Part shown: in pieces, positions 1-7,092 of the stretch
Layout of the letters: the number at the start of each line of letters is the position of its first letter
Numbering within the stretch: position 1 is the first letter of the stretch
Source: UBA2421 sp964641895
GTDB taxonomy: Bacteria > Planctomycetota > Phycisphaerae > Tepidisphaerales > Tepidisphaeraceae
Reading direction: 5' to 3'
NCBI GenBank assembly: GCA_964641895.1
Contig: CAZXLA010000144.1
Coordinates: 1 to 9,739, forward strand
DNA: 9,739 nucleotides
Made by a program: the position numbers and the translations under genes
Notes under the pieces: generated by a model
The model's input: only the letters and a program-made list of their open reading frames with translations
What the model was told of the DNA's origin: nothing
The model's database searches: none

Positions 1-960
1 GACCACTTCGCGATGGATGTTGACCTGGTCGCTGATAATCACCGGCCGGCCGGTGGCCATCGCTTCGACGACGACGATGCCGAAGTTCTCCTGGTAACTG
101 GGCAGCACGAACAGGTCGGCATCATTCATGGCGGCAAGGCGGTCGATGCCATGCAGCATGCCGGCGAAGATCACGTCGCCGCCGATGCCCCGATCGTCGG
201 CCAGCTTCTTCATAACCGACCCGTAGCCGACATCATCGGGCCCGGCGATCACCAGCGCCGCGCCGCGCCGCTGGGCTGCGGCAAATGCGGGGATCAGCAG
301 GTCCAACCCCTTCTTTTTGTGGATTCGACTGAGGAACAGCACCACCAGCCGGTTGCCAAGTTGCGGGTAACGCGCTCGAAAGCTTCCCCGCGCGGGGAGG
401 TTTTCAAACTCGGCGAATGACAGCCCGTTGGGCTCGATAATCGACTCCCCAGCAAGCTTGAGCGGCGCGGTGAGGTCGCGCTCCAGCTCGGCGGTGAAGT
501 GCAGCGCGGTGGCGCCTTGCAGGTTGGCGCGCATGCGCCAGCGCATGTAAAGTTTTTTCTTGAGCCTGCCTTGCGCCAGGCTCCACGGGTCGAGCATGCC
601 GCAGGTGCGATAGATATACGGCTTGCCCAGCCTTCGCGCCACCACGGCGGCCTGGTGTTGAATCTCTTCCCACAACGCGTGAATGTGCACGACATCGGCT
701 GCGGCGATGAGTTCGGTTAACTTTGGAACGATCTGTGAGTGCCGGCGTAACGCCCCGCCCGCCGGACCGATGCGGCTGACGGTAATCCCCTGGCGGATTA
801 AGTCGGCGGCGATCGAATCCGATTCGCCGTCGCGGTAGGTGGCGATAACGACCGGCTCGATTCCGCACTGCTTTTGCGCCGCGGCGAAGCCTTTGATCGC
901 CACCGCCGGGCCGCCGGCGCGCGGGTCGAGGCTGGAGATGACGTGCAGCACGCGAATCAT
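1..960 (-). CDS. Glycosyltransferase family 4 (GT-B fold), C-terminus cut off by window edge
   Basis: A GT4 enzyme that probably adds a sugar from a nucleotide-sugar donor to a growing surface glycan on the cytoplasmic side. The frame stays open for 320 codons from ATG at 960 to the left edge, so the C-terminus is missing. The N-terminal domain opens with MIRVLHVISSLDPRAGGPA, with the glycine-rich acceptor loop at residues 16-17, and has the HIHALW motif at 92-97. The C-terminal Rossmann domain begins near 205 with LFLSRIHKKKG (R212, K217 in the usual donor-phosphate positions). The GT4 EX7E motif is E291-E299 (ENFGIVVVE), just before ATGRPVI. Its start overlaps the acetyltransferase stop in an ATGA, which suggests translational coupling in a glycan operon. 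The family call is secure by eye. Donor and acceptor cannot be told. Confidence 0.93.
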   Translation of the reverse strand, partial: MIRVLHVISSLDPRAGGPAVAIKGFAAAQKQCGIEPVVIATYRDGESDSIAADLIRQGITVSRIGPAGGALRRHSQIVPKLTELIAAADVVHIHALWEEIQHQAAVVARRLGKPYIYRTCGMLDPWSLAQGRLKKKLYMRWRMRANLQGATALHFTAELERDLTAPLKLAGESIIEPNGLSFAEFENLPARGSFRARYPQLGNRLVVLFLSRIHKKKGLDLLIPAFAAAQRRGAALVIAGPDDVGYGSVMKKLADDRGIGGDVIFAGMLHGIDRLAAMNDADLFVLPSYQENFGIVVVEAMATGRPVIISDQVNIHREVV

Positions 961-1514
961 GAGCGCGCCGCCTCGCCGCCGTGGAACACCCGGGGCTTGA
1001 TCGGCTTAGCGGGGTTGCCGGCGGCGATCACGTCGTGGGGCAGGTCGGAAAAGACGCTGGCCCGCGCGCCCACCACGGTTCGATCGCCCACTTTCACCGA
1101 CGGGCCCACAAATGCGTCGGCGGCGATCCAGCAATCGCAACCGATTTCGATCGGGAGGCGCAGCAGCGGATAATCAGGCGACGTGTGATCGTGTGAGCCG
1201 GCGCACAAATGCGCATGCTGGCTGAGGAACGATCGCGCGCCAATCTTCACCGGGCCCAGCGCATAGATGATCGCGTCATCGCCGATCGAAACATCGTCGC
1301 CCATTTCAAGGTTCCAGGGGATTTCGAAGCGGCTCGTTCGGCGCACCCGCACGTTTCGCCCCAGCCGCGCGCCGAACCGCCGCAGCAGCCATGCGCGCCA
1401 GCCGTACCACGTGTGGAACGACCCTCGAAACGCCGTGGCCTGGACGATCGACCAGAGAAGCCGACCAATCTTCTCGTTGCGGGAATACGGGCTGACGTTG
1501 CGAATGGCAGGCAT
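957..1514 (-). CDS. WcaF-like hexapeptide-repeat O-acetyltransferase
   Basis: A left-handed beta-helix acetyltransferase like WcaF of colanic acid synthesis. It probably moves acetyl from acetyl-CoA to a hydroxyl of an exopolysaccharide sugar. The protein is 185 aa, the usual size for the family. An N-terminal helical part (WSIVQATAFR, then a basic WRAWLLRRFGARLG) leads to hexapeptide repeats from about residue 70 (MGDDVSIGDDAII, PVKIGARSFLSQ). The presumed catalytic loop is GSHDH at 107-110. The typical ending IAAGNPAKPIKPR is at about 163-175. I chose ATG at 1514, two bases past the stop of the upstream GT2 gene. A TTG at 1520 in frame overlaps that stop and is possible. There is no clear Shine-Dalgarno, so translation is likely coupled. 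It is paralogous to the plus-strand gene at 3720-4337. Confidence 0.9.
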   Translation of the reverse strand: MPAIRNVSPYSRNEKIGRLLWSIVQATAFRGSFHTWYGWRAWLLRRFGARLGRNVRVRRTSRFEIPWNLEMGDDVSIGDDAIIYALGPVKIGARSFLSQHAHLCAGSHDHTSPDYPLLRLPIEIGCDCWIAADAFVGPSVKVGDRTVVGARASVFSDLPHDVIAAGNPAKPIKPRVFHGGEAARS

Positions 1515-1516
1515 GT

Positions 1517-3661
1517 TCAAGGTTTGGCTGATTCTGCAGTGGCGACAGACTGACCGTTCTTTTTGGTGGTGGAAGGGTCTTTCCAGCTCATCATCGGGCT
1601 GGCGCCCACCGAGCGAGAGTGAAGCGCATCGGTCTGGGCACGCTTCAGTTCATAATACTTCGACACCGACAGATATTCGTAAATCGCCAGCAGCCGGCAG
1701 AACACAAAGCCCGGAATGCCGTCGAGAAACCCGCCTTGCCAGATATAGCTGTAAAGAAACCGCAGCGTGGGCCGGAACGGCAGCTTGCGCGAGAGGGTTT
1801 TCAATCGCCGCCGGCGGGTGAGCTGTTCGTTGCCGACCACCGACGCGCCGTGCTCCACGCCTTTGAACTGAACTGCCGCTTCCCAGTTGGAATAGCGGTT
1901 GTGCTTTTCCATGAACGTGTGGATGTTGGGGAATGCGAAGTGCAGCATGTCTTCATCAAGGTAACCCACGCTGCCGTGGGTGGCGATGTGCTCGTGCACT
2001 TCGTTGTCGCCGCTGCCGGTGTTGCCGATGCCGGTGAGTTGTTCGTACTCGCCGAAGCCGCGTTTGATCAGCCGCATGTTCCAGCTCGGGTAGTAGCCGC
2101 ATCGTTTGATCCATTTTCCCATGAAGATGAACTTGCGGTTGATGTAGTAACCCACATTCGTCGGGTTCCTGATGATCTGCTGAATCTCGCGCGCCAGTTC
2201 GGCGGTAATCCATTCGTCGGCGTCGACGATGAGCACCCATTCATTTTTCAGCGGCGCGTGCCGCAATGCCCAGTTTTTCTTTTTAGGCCACTGCCCGTTC
2301 CATTTGAACTGAACGACTTTGGCCCCGTGCTGCTCGGCGATTTCGGCGGTGGCGTCGCTCGAGCCGGAGTCGACGACCACCACTTCGTCGGCCCACTTCA
2401 GGTGCTCCAGGCAGCTTGGCAGGTTGGATGCTTCATTCAGCGTGGGAATGATGACCGAAATCGGCGCCCGAGCGCGCTCGACGCCGATCTCCATCTCGGT
2501 TGATTGGGTCAGCAGATGCCCGGTGCTGGCCTCGTGCAACGCAGGCTCGAGCACCACGCGCGGGGTGGCCGGCGAGGCAACCCGAAACTCGACGATCTCC
2601 GATGATGTTGAGACGCCGGATTGTTCGGGGAACGTGACCGTGCCTTCGGGCAGGGCGAGTCGATTGCGGTCGGCGTGGTGGGTGCCGCGCAGCAGCATCA
2701 ATTCCTGGTACTTCAGTTGGATGAAGAACTCGTAGGTGCTGATGAAGTTGCTCAACTGCCAGCCGGCCCGCCCGTCGAGAATGCCCAGACGCAGGACGTA
2801 CATATAGATCAGTCGCAGCGTCCACGTCATCGGCAGATAGGGCAATACGCGGCTCTTAAGAAACCGCCGGTGGCGCACGCGGTCGTTGAAGAATGCGCGC
2901 AGGCCCGGCCACGGTTCGGGCCGCTCGAACAATTCGCGCGCCTCGAGCGTGGAATATCGATTGTGTTTGGCAAAAAAGTGTTCCAGCCCCCGGCGGTCTT
3001 CGTGCAGGATCAGCCCCTTCAAATAGCCGGTGGCGCCGTCGACCACCATGTGTTCGTGTACCAGGCGGTCTTCGTAGTGGGCCTTACCCCGTTTGAACAA
3101 CCGCAGATTCCAGCTGGGGAAGTAGCCGCAGTGCCAGATCTTGCGCCCCATGAACAGAAACACGCGGTTGAGATACAAACCCGCCTCGGCGACGGTGGCC
3201 GGATCGCGCAAAGCGATGTTGCTGATCTCCTGGCGCAACTCCGGCGTGAGCGCTTCATCGGCATCGAGGATCAGCGTCCAATCCGATTGCAGCGGAAGGT
3301 TATTCAACGCCCAGTTCTTCTGGCCGGCGTACCCTTCCCATTCGTGGTAAACAAACGTCGCCCCTGCCGCCTCGGCAATTTTTTGCGTGCCGTCGGTCGA
3401 TCCGGAATCGACGATAAAAATACGGTTTGCCCAGTTTGCCACGCTGGCCAACACATGAGGTAGGTTTTCTTCTTCGTTGTAGGTTTGAATCAGCACATCC
3501 ACCATCACGCGCCCCCCGTTCGCCGACGATCCGGTGCTTCCATCCGCATGAACACTCTGGGTAGTCATTACGCGACGCAGTATACCGTTTGAGACGGCAT
3601 CGTGCAGCCGGCGGCGAGATATCGGACGCGTGGTGATGGATTGATCACTCTCGGCCATCAT
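1517..3661 (-). CDS. Double-domain GT2 glycosyltransferase (two WaaE/KdtX-like units fused)
   Basis: One reading frame carries two complete GT-A glycosyltransferase units of the WaaE/KdtX-like GT2 type, which add sugars to lipid-linked glycans or LPS core. With the chosen start the protein is 714 aa, about twice the normal size. Unit 1 begins near residue 53 (VDVLIQTYNEEENLP), then VDSGSTDGT and the metal-binding DAD at 133-135. Unit 2 begins near 401 (ISVIIPTLNEASNLP), then VDSGSSDAT and DAD at 480-482. Each unit keeps the later features KKNWAL or QKNWAL, CGY(F/Y)PSWN(L/M)RL, VHEH, KHNRYS and FLDG or ILDG. Both therefore look catalytic. A linker of roughly 60 residues without motifs joins them. 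The start is uncertain: ATG 3661 or 3658 avoids the divergent gene. ATG 3568 is also possible and has a TATACT box just upstream. An upstream start at 3757 would run into the divergent gene. Confidence 0.9.
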   Translation of the reverse strand: MMAESDQSITTRPISRRRLHDAVSNGILRRVMTTQSVHADGSTGSSANGGRVMVDVLIQTYNEEENLPHVLASVANWANRIFIVDSGSTDGTQKIAEAAGATFVYHEWEGYAGQKNWALNNLPLQSDWTLILDADEALTPELRQEISNIALRDPATVAEAGLYLNRVFLFMGRKIWHCGYFPSWNLRLFKRGKAHYEDRLVHEHMVVDGATGYLKGLILHEDRRGLEHFFAKHNRYSTLEARELFERPEPWPGLRAFFNDRVRHRRFLKSRVLPYLPMTWTLRLIYMYVLRLGILDGRAGWQLSNFISTYEFFIQLKYQELMLLRGTHHADRNRLALPEGTVTFPEQSGVSTSSEIVEFRVASPATPRVVLEPALHEASTGHLLTQSTEMEIGVERARAPISVIIPTLNEASNLPSCLEHLKWADEVVVVDSGSSDATAEIAEQHGAKVVQFKWNGQWPKKKNWALRHAPLKNEWVLIVDADEWITAELAREIQQIIRNPTNVGYYINRKFIFMGKWIKRCGYYPSWNMRLIKRGFGEYEQLTGIGNTGSGDNEVHEHIATHGSVGYLDEDMLHFAFPNIHTFMEKHNRYSNWEAAVQFKGVEHGASVVGNEQLTRRRRLKTLSRKLPFRPTLRFLYSYIWQGGFLDGIPGFVFCRLLAIYEYLSVSKYYELKRAQTDALHSRSVGASPMMSWKDPSTTKKNGQSVATAESAKP

Positions 3662-3719
3662 CGTGCCGACGTTGTACAATCGGGTTGGCCGATCAATTAG
3701 TACGCGACGCGTAACCACC
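3662..3719. promoter_or_regulatory. Short divergent intergenic region between GT2 and acetyltransferase genes
   Basis: Only 58 bp separate the chosen starts of two divergent genes, so promoters for both must lie here or inside the coding ends. I see no convincing -35/-10 pair and no Shine-Dalgarno for either start. The 10-mer tacgcgacgc occurs at 3701-3710, just before the plus-strand ATG, and again at 3569-3578, next to the alternative minus-strand ATG at 3568. The regulatory role is inferred from position only. Confidence 0.3.
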
Positions 3720-4337
3720 ATGCCCCCTACGCCGACCATCTTCCAGACGCTCGACAAAACCGCCCGGGCGCCTTATCCGCGAAGCTGGTACATCAAGCGG
3801 CTGCTCTGGCGGGCGGCGTACGTGCTGCTCTTCCGCCTGCCCGTGCCGCGCGGTTCGGCCATGCGGCGAACGCTGCTTCGACTGTTCGGCGCCAAGATCG
3901 GCAAGTGCCACATCCCCCGCACCGTCGAAATCTTCCACCCGTGGCTGCTCGAAATCGGTGAATACTGCGCGCTGTCGGACCGTGTAACCCTATACAACCT
4001 CGGCCTGATGAAAATCGGCGACCACACGGTATTGAGTCAGGACGTCTACGTCTGCGGCGGAACGCACGACCACACCATGCCCGATCTACCCCTGGTCCGG
4101 CCGACCAACGTCATCGGCAGCGGGGTATGGATCGCCGCGGGCGCATTCATCGGCCCGGGAGTGACGGTGGGCGACAACAGCGTCGTGGCCGCCCGCGCGG
4201 TGGTGACGAAAGACGTGCCGGCGGGCATGGTGGTCGGTGGGAACCCGGCACGGGTGATCAAAGCGCGGGCGATGGGCGGATCAGGGACTCATCAAGCAGC
4301 AGAATTTCCCCCTCCTGGTACTCCGGGAGGGAGCTAG
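3720..4337 (+). CDS. WcaF-like hexapeptide-repeat O-acetyltransferase (second copy)
   Basis: A paralogue of the minus-strand acetyltransferase at 957-1514, 205 aa, with the same layout. The N-terminal helical and basic region (RSWYIKRLLWRAAYVLLFRLP) may sit at the membrane surface. The beta-helix repeats start near 78 (EIGEYCALSDRVTLYN). The presumed active loop is GTHDH at 114-118, followed by PDLPLVRPTNVIGSGVWIAAGAFIGPG. The ending VVGGNPARVIKARA is at about 171-184. It probably O-acetylates a sugar in the glycan made by the neighbouring transferases. I chose ATG 3720 because the longer GTG start at 3663 adds residues with no family likeness and would fill the whole divergent gap. The last nine residues (PPPGTPGGS) and the TAG stop are encoded by a hairpin repeat, so the native C-terminus has probably been altered by it. 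Confidence 0.9.
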   Translation: MPPTPTIFQTLDKTARAPYPRSWYIKRLLWRAAYVLLFRLPVPRGSAMRRTLLRLFGAKIGKCHIPRTVEIFHPWLLEIGEYCALSDRVTLYNLGLMKIGDHTVLSQDVYVCGGTHDHTMPDLPLVRPTNVIGSGVWIAAGAFIGPGVTVGDNSVVAARAVVTKDVPAGMVVGGNPARVIKARAMGGSGTHQAAEFPPPGTPGGS

Positions 4338-4344
4338 GGGGAGT
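4308..4344 (+). repeat. TAC-loop hairpin repeat, copy A, overlapping a stop codon
   Basis: CCCTCC (4310-4315) pairs with GGAGGG (4326-4331), extended by a T.G wobble and two G-C pairs around the loop TACT (4319-4322). The G-rich tail AGCTAGGGGGAGTG follows and contains the TAG stop of the acetyltransferase. Copies B and D share this plan, and copy C differs from the hairpin part of A at two of 22 positions. See the findings for the family as a whole. Confidence 0.8.
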
Positions 4345-4371
4345 GACGCGCCCGGTATCAAGTCATCAAAC

Positions 4372-4402
4372 AAAAAGACGCCGCCCCTTGAGCCGGGCGG
4401 CG
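4372..4402 (-). terminator. Rho-independent terminator of the Tyr-rich protein gene
   Basis: CGCCGCCC at 4379-4386 and GGGCGGCG at 4395-4402 form a perfect 8-bp GC stem with an 8-nt loop. Read on the minus strand, the stem is followed directly by TCTTTTTG. It lies 25 bases past the stop of the minus-strand gene at 4428-4922. There is no T-run on the plus side, so it does not terminate the convergent acetyltransferase. Confidence 0.85.
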
Positions 4403-4427
4403 CGGTTGCTGAATTGTCGTTTGAATT

Positions 4428-4922
4428 TTACCGGCGATAATAATACGCGCTGCCCGAGTAGTTCGATCCGCCGGAGTAGTACGTGGTGCCCGGATGGTAG
4501 TAATAAACACGCGGCGCCGGCGCGACGTAGACCCGCGCGGGCGGGGAATCGTAATAGCGCGACGAGTATTCATACCGCGGCGGCGGGCAGACGTAGGATT
4601 CGCGATACACCACCGGCGGGCGGTAGCAGTCGTCGTAATATCGTCCGCGGTTGTATCCCCCGCGGTTGTATCCATAATTTAACGACCCGAAGCTGTTGTC
4701 GCGGTAGCCGGAGTTGCCGAAACCAAAGCTCAATCCAAAGCTGCTGCGCGAGCGAGAGTTTCCACGATCGGAGTACCGTTCGCCGCGATCATAGCGATAC
4801 CCGCGGTCCGACCTGCTGCCACGGTCCCCGCCGCCACGATTCCCGCTGTCCCAACGATCTCCCGCCAACGAAACCGCCGGCGCGATCAGCAACGCGAACA
4901 CGATTGGCAATGCATACTTCAT
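4428..4922 (-). CDS. Small secreted Tyr/Gly/Arg-rich protein of unknown function
   Basis: A 164-aa low-complexity exported protein that I cannot assign to a family. It starts MKYALPIVFALLIAPAVSLA, a standard Sec signal peptide with likely cleavage after residue 20. Residues 21-60 are rich in Asp, Arg and Gly (GYRYDRGERYSDRG). Residues 61-95 are Gly/Phe/Asn-rich. From about 95 to the end it is Tyr- and Pro-rich, closing with SAYYYRR. It has 27 tyrosines in total and two cysteines (99 and 112) that could form a disulfide. The start at 4922 is fixed by GGGAGG six bases upstream and by the signal peptide. The frame stays open further upstream to 5105, but that part is composed of repeats. It has its own terminator and so is probably a single-gene unit. 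A structural, envelope or matrix role is plausible but unproven. Confidence 0.85.
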   Translation of the reverse strand: MKYALPIVFALLIAPAVSLAGDRWDSGNRGGGDRGSRSDRGYRYDRGERYSDRGNSRSRSSFGLSFGFGNSGYRDNSFGSLNYGYNRGGYNRGRYYDDCYRPPVVYRESYVCPPPRYEYSSRYYDSPPARVYVAPAPRVYYYHPGTTYYSGGSNYSGSAYYYRR

Positions 4923-4928
4923 AAAATG

Positions 4929-4934
4929 CCTCCC
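4929..4934 (-). promoter_or_regulatory. Strong Shine-Dalgarno that fixes the start of the Tyr-rich protein
   Basis: GGGAGG on the minus strand with a 6-nt spacer (CATTTT) to the ATG at 4922. It is one of only two well-placed strong sites in the window. The other serves the second exported protein, at 9669. Confidence 0.85.
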
Positions 4935-5031
4935 GTAATTTGGAACCGCAGGATCAGACACGAGAGGTGATGGTAGGTTAGGCCCGACCGATTTTCCTTT
5001 GAATTCTTCGAGCCTGAACTCGTGACGCTCG

Positions 5032-5055
5032 CCCTCCCGGAGTAGCAGAAGGGGG
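5032..5055 (-). repeat. TAC-loop hairpin repeat, copy C (degenerate)
   Basis: Read on the minus strand, this copy matches the hairpin of copy A except at two of 22 positions. One change weakens the loop-closing pairs. The G-rich tail is lost: CGAGCG follows instead. It lies 59 bases past the proB stop, in the same orientation relative to proB as copies A and B have to their genes. It is upstream of the Tyr-rich gene and does not form part of it. Confidence 0.7.
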
Positions 5056-5067
5056 AAGTTCAGGGGC

Positions 5068-5100
5068 GCCTCCGCGGCCTCTGCGCCTCTGGGGTGAACC
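5068..5100. repeat. CCTCTGCG-type short-unit intergenic repeat
   Basis: The stretch reads as GCCTCCGCGG, CCTCTGCG, then CCTCTGGGGTGAACC: three tandem variants of a CCTCNGCG unit 8-10 bases long. It differs in sequence from the CGCAGATTAA islands further right but has the same short-period build. It lies between proB and the Tyr-rich gene. The function is unknown. Confidence 0.5.
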
Positions 5101-5114
5101 GGCATTGAATGAGT

Positions 5115-6227
5115 TTACGTCGTCACCAGATTATCGCGGTGAACGATTTCTTCGTAAGCCTGTGGCCCCAGCAGTTGCCGGATTTCGGCGGTCTTTTTGC
5201 CGCACAGCGTTGCCGCATCGACCGATGCGTAGTTGGTCAGCCCGCGCGCGATCGTTCTCCCGGCGGCGGTGGTGATGGCGACCACATCGCCGCGGGCGAA
5301 ATCGCCTTCGACCCGGACCACTCCGGCGGGAAGCAAACTTTTGTTTTTGTCGGTGATCGCGATGGCGGCGCCGTCGTCTACCACGATCGTCCCCGCCGGT
5401 CGGGCGGCGCTGATCCACCGGCTGCGCCCGCTGAGCTTGCCCGACCGCGCGACGAAGAACGTGCCGATCTCTTCCCCCGCCAGCACGCGCGGCAGCAGAT
5501 CCGCCGTTCGCCCGTCCGCGACGATCATCGCCTCGCCGGCGCTGGTGACCATGCGCGCCGCCACCAGTTTGCTGTTCATGCCCCCTTTGCCGAGCGCGCT
5601 CTTGTCGGTGCGAAGCAGTTTCTGGGCATCTTCTATTTTTGTAACAGTGCGCAGCGGCTTGCCGTGCGCATCCAGCACGCCGTCGACCACTGTCATGAGC
5701 ACCAGCAGATCGGCGCGCAGCGCCTGACACACCAGCGCCGCCAGAATGTCGTTATCGCCGAAGGTGATGCGCACCAGCTCGTCGGTGCTGATGGTGTCGT
5801 TCTCGTTAATGATCGGCACGGCGTTCAACTCGTGGATGGCGTGGATGGTGTTGCGCAGATTTAAGAACCGCGTGCGATCGTCGATGTCTTCACGCGTCAA
5901 CAGAATCTGCGCCACCGGCAACGCAAACGGCTCGAACGCATCCGCCCACGCGTCCATCAACCGCCGCTGCCCCACCGCCGCCACAGCCTGCAGCGTGGCA
6001 AGGTCGCGCGGGCGCTTCGTCAACCCCAACACTTTCAGACCCGAGGCCACCGCGCCGGAACTCACGATGGTGACCCGTTTGCCCGCCTTGCCCAGCGCCG
6101 CCACCTGCCCCGCCACCTTGCCCACAAACGCCGCGTCGAGCTGGTTCGATTTATCGCTCAGCAACTGCGAGCCGAGCTTGACGACGATATGGCGGACGTT
6201 TTTTAATTGTTCGTGGCGGTCGATCAT
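5115..6227 (-). CDS. proB: Glutamate 5-kinase (ProB) with PUA domain
   Basis: Phosphorylates L-glutamate with ATP to glutamyl 5-phosphate, the first step of proline synthesis, in the cytoplasm. The 370-aa length is normal for the two-domain form. The amino-acid kinase domain covers about 10-260, with VVKLGS (K17), VSSGAVASG (55-63), NEND (141-144), FGDND (156-160) and the ATP-site GKGGMNSK (213-220). The C-terminal PUA domain (about 277-355) begins around PAGTIVVDDGAA. All key motifs are intact, so it should be active. ATG 6227 matches the usual N-terminus although no Shine-Dalgarno is visible. No proA or obg lies beside it in this window. Regulation through proline feedback on the kinase is a family property and cannot be judged here. 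Confidence 0.97.
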   Translation of the reverse strand: MIDRHEQLKNVRHIVVKLGSQLLSDKSNQLDAAFVGKVAGQVAALGKAGKRVTIVSSGAVASGLKVLGLTKRPRDLATLQAVAAVGQRRLMDAWADAFEPFALPVAQILLTREDIDDRTRFLNLRNTIHAIHELNAVPIINENDTISTDELVRITFGDNDILAALVCQALRADLLVLMTVVDGVLDAHGKPLRTVTKIEDAQKLLRTDKSALGKGGMNSKLVAARMVTSAGEAMIVADGRTADLLPRVLAGEEIGTFFVARSGKLSGRSRWISAARPAGTIVVDDGAAIAITDKNKSLLPAGVVRVEGDFARGDVVAITTAAGRTIARGLTNYASVDAATLCGKKTAEIRQLLGPQAYEEIVHRDNLVTT

Positions 6228-6260
6228 GGTGAAGATGAGTTGAAGTCGAAGAGGTGTAAA

Positions 6261-6397
6261 CCGCAGATTAACGCAGATAAGAAAGACAATTCGTCATGCC
6301 CGTGAATTCTTCCAATTCGTCGGTACCCTGCATTCTGCATTACACAGGTCGATTACTTCAGCGAAATTTATCCGCGTTAATCCGCGTTAATCTGCGG
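6261..6397. repeat. CGCAGATTAA 10-bp-period repeat island 1 (inverted pair)
   Basis: CCGCAGATTAACGCAGATAA at 6261-6280 faces an inverted partner at 6371-6397 (TCCGCGTTAA, TCCGCGTTAA, TCTGCGG). The units are exactly 10 bp. The two arms could pair over about 20 bases across a 90-bp middle. The island fills the space between the DUF4190 gene and proB and must be part of the proB leader if transcription starts upstream of it. The middle contains no recognisable gene. Confidence 0.8.
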
Positions 6398-6414
6398 AGA
6401 AAAGTGTTTCCTGT

Positions 6415-7068
6415 TCAGCGCGGCGCTGCCGGTACAGACGTCGGTCCCGGCCCCGGGTTCGGCACGTTGCGCCGCGAACCTTGATTAATCGCCGCCGCCA
6501 CGAAGACGCCGACGATGGATACGATGACGACTCCGATCAGCAAGTTTACGCTTCCCAGAATAATCCCGCTCACCGCCATCCCCGCTCCACCGGCTTCCTG
6601 ACGGCGGGCCTTTTTTCGGCCGATCACCCCGCACACGATGGCGGCGATCGAAAGCGGCGCCGCCACGATCAACGACCCCGGCAAACACCACCACACCACG
6701 CCCGCAATGCCGGTGATCAGGCTTGTAATGGCCGCCCCGCCGGCGGGTTTGAAATCGGCGGGCGCGTAACTCAGAGTTGCATCGATGGGCGGCGGCGCGA
6801 AGAACGGCGTTTGCGGGATGCCCGGCGCGCCCGGCGCGATCACGGACTTAGGCACGTCGGCGCTCGCATAAGCCAGCGGCGGCTCGACCATGCGTTCGGC
6901 GAAGATCGCCCACAACTCCGGCACGTCGCGCAGGGTGCTCCACGCGGGCATGCCGTCGCGCCAAACCATGCTGTCGGCCTGCAGCGGATACCCGCGAAGC
7001 TGCTCCAGTGTGAACGGCCCCCGCCGCACATTGCCGTCGGCGAAAAAGTAAACCCAGCGCTTATCCAT
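6415..7068 (-). CDS. GYF_2 (DUF4339) and DUF4190 membrane protein
   Basis: A 217-aa protein of unknown function with a common bacterial two-part build. Residues 1-55 form a GYF_2/DUF4339 domain (WVYFFADGNVRRGPFTLEQL and VWRDGMPAWSTLRDVPEL), a likely peptide-binding module. Residues 60-110 are a Pro/Ala-rich linker. Residues 111-195 form a DUF4190-type membrane region with hydrophobic stretches at about 112-150 and 166-193, separated by GRKKARRQEAGGAGMA. A short Pro-rich tail ends it. By the positive-inside rule the basic loop is probably cytoplasmic. ATG 7068 is the start of the domain, with GGGAG just upstream. The open frame extends to 7164, but only through the repeat island. The gene is flanked on both sides by CGCAGATTAA islands. 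Confidence 0.88.
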   Translation of the reverse strand: MDKRWVYFFADGNVRRGPFTLEQLRGYPLQADSMVWRDGMPAWSTLRDVPELWAIFAERMVEPPLAYASADVPKSVIAPGAPGIPQTPFFAPPPIDATLSYAPADFKPAGGAAITSLITGIAGVVWWCLPGSLIVAAPLSIAAIVCGVIGRKKARRQEAGGAGMAVSGIILGSVNLLIGVVIVSIVGVFVAAAINQGSRRNVPNPGPGPTSVPAAPR

Positions 7069-7092
7069 TACTCCCGATCCGAAGAGGGTTAT

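Noticed and set aside
404..868. Minus-strand 154- and 133-codon frames, and plus-strand frames at 13-420
   Set aside because: They are out of frame with the GT4 gene, which is continuous across the whole stretch with recognised motifs.
1619..3463. Long plus-strand open frames of 294 and 280 codons
   Set aside because: They lie antisense to the double GT2 gene, whose motifs are clear in the minus frame. Their translations show no family likeness and follow from GC-rich codon bias.
4923..5105. N-terminal extension of the Tyr-rich protein by 61 residues
   Set aside because: It would place residues before a good signal peptide, skip the strong Shine-Dalgarno at 4929-4934 and translate two intergenic repeats.
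5109..5864. 251-codon plus-strand open frame
   Set aside because: It is antisense to proB, which has every expected motif. The peptide has no likeness to a known family.
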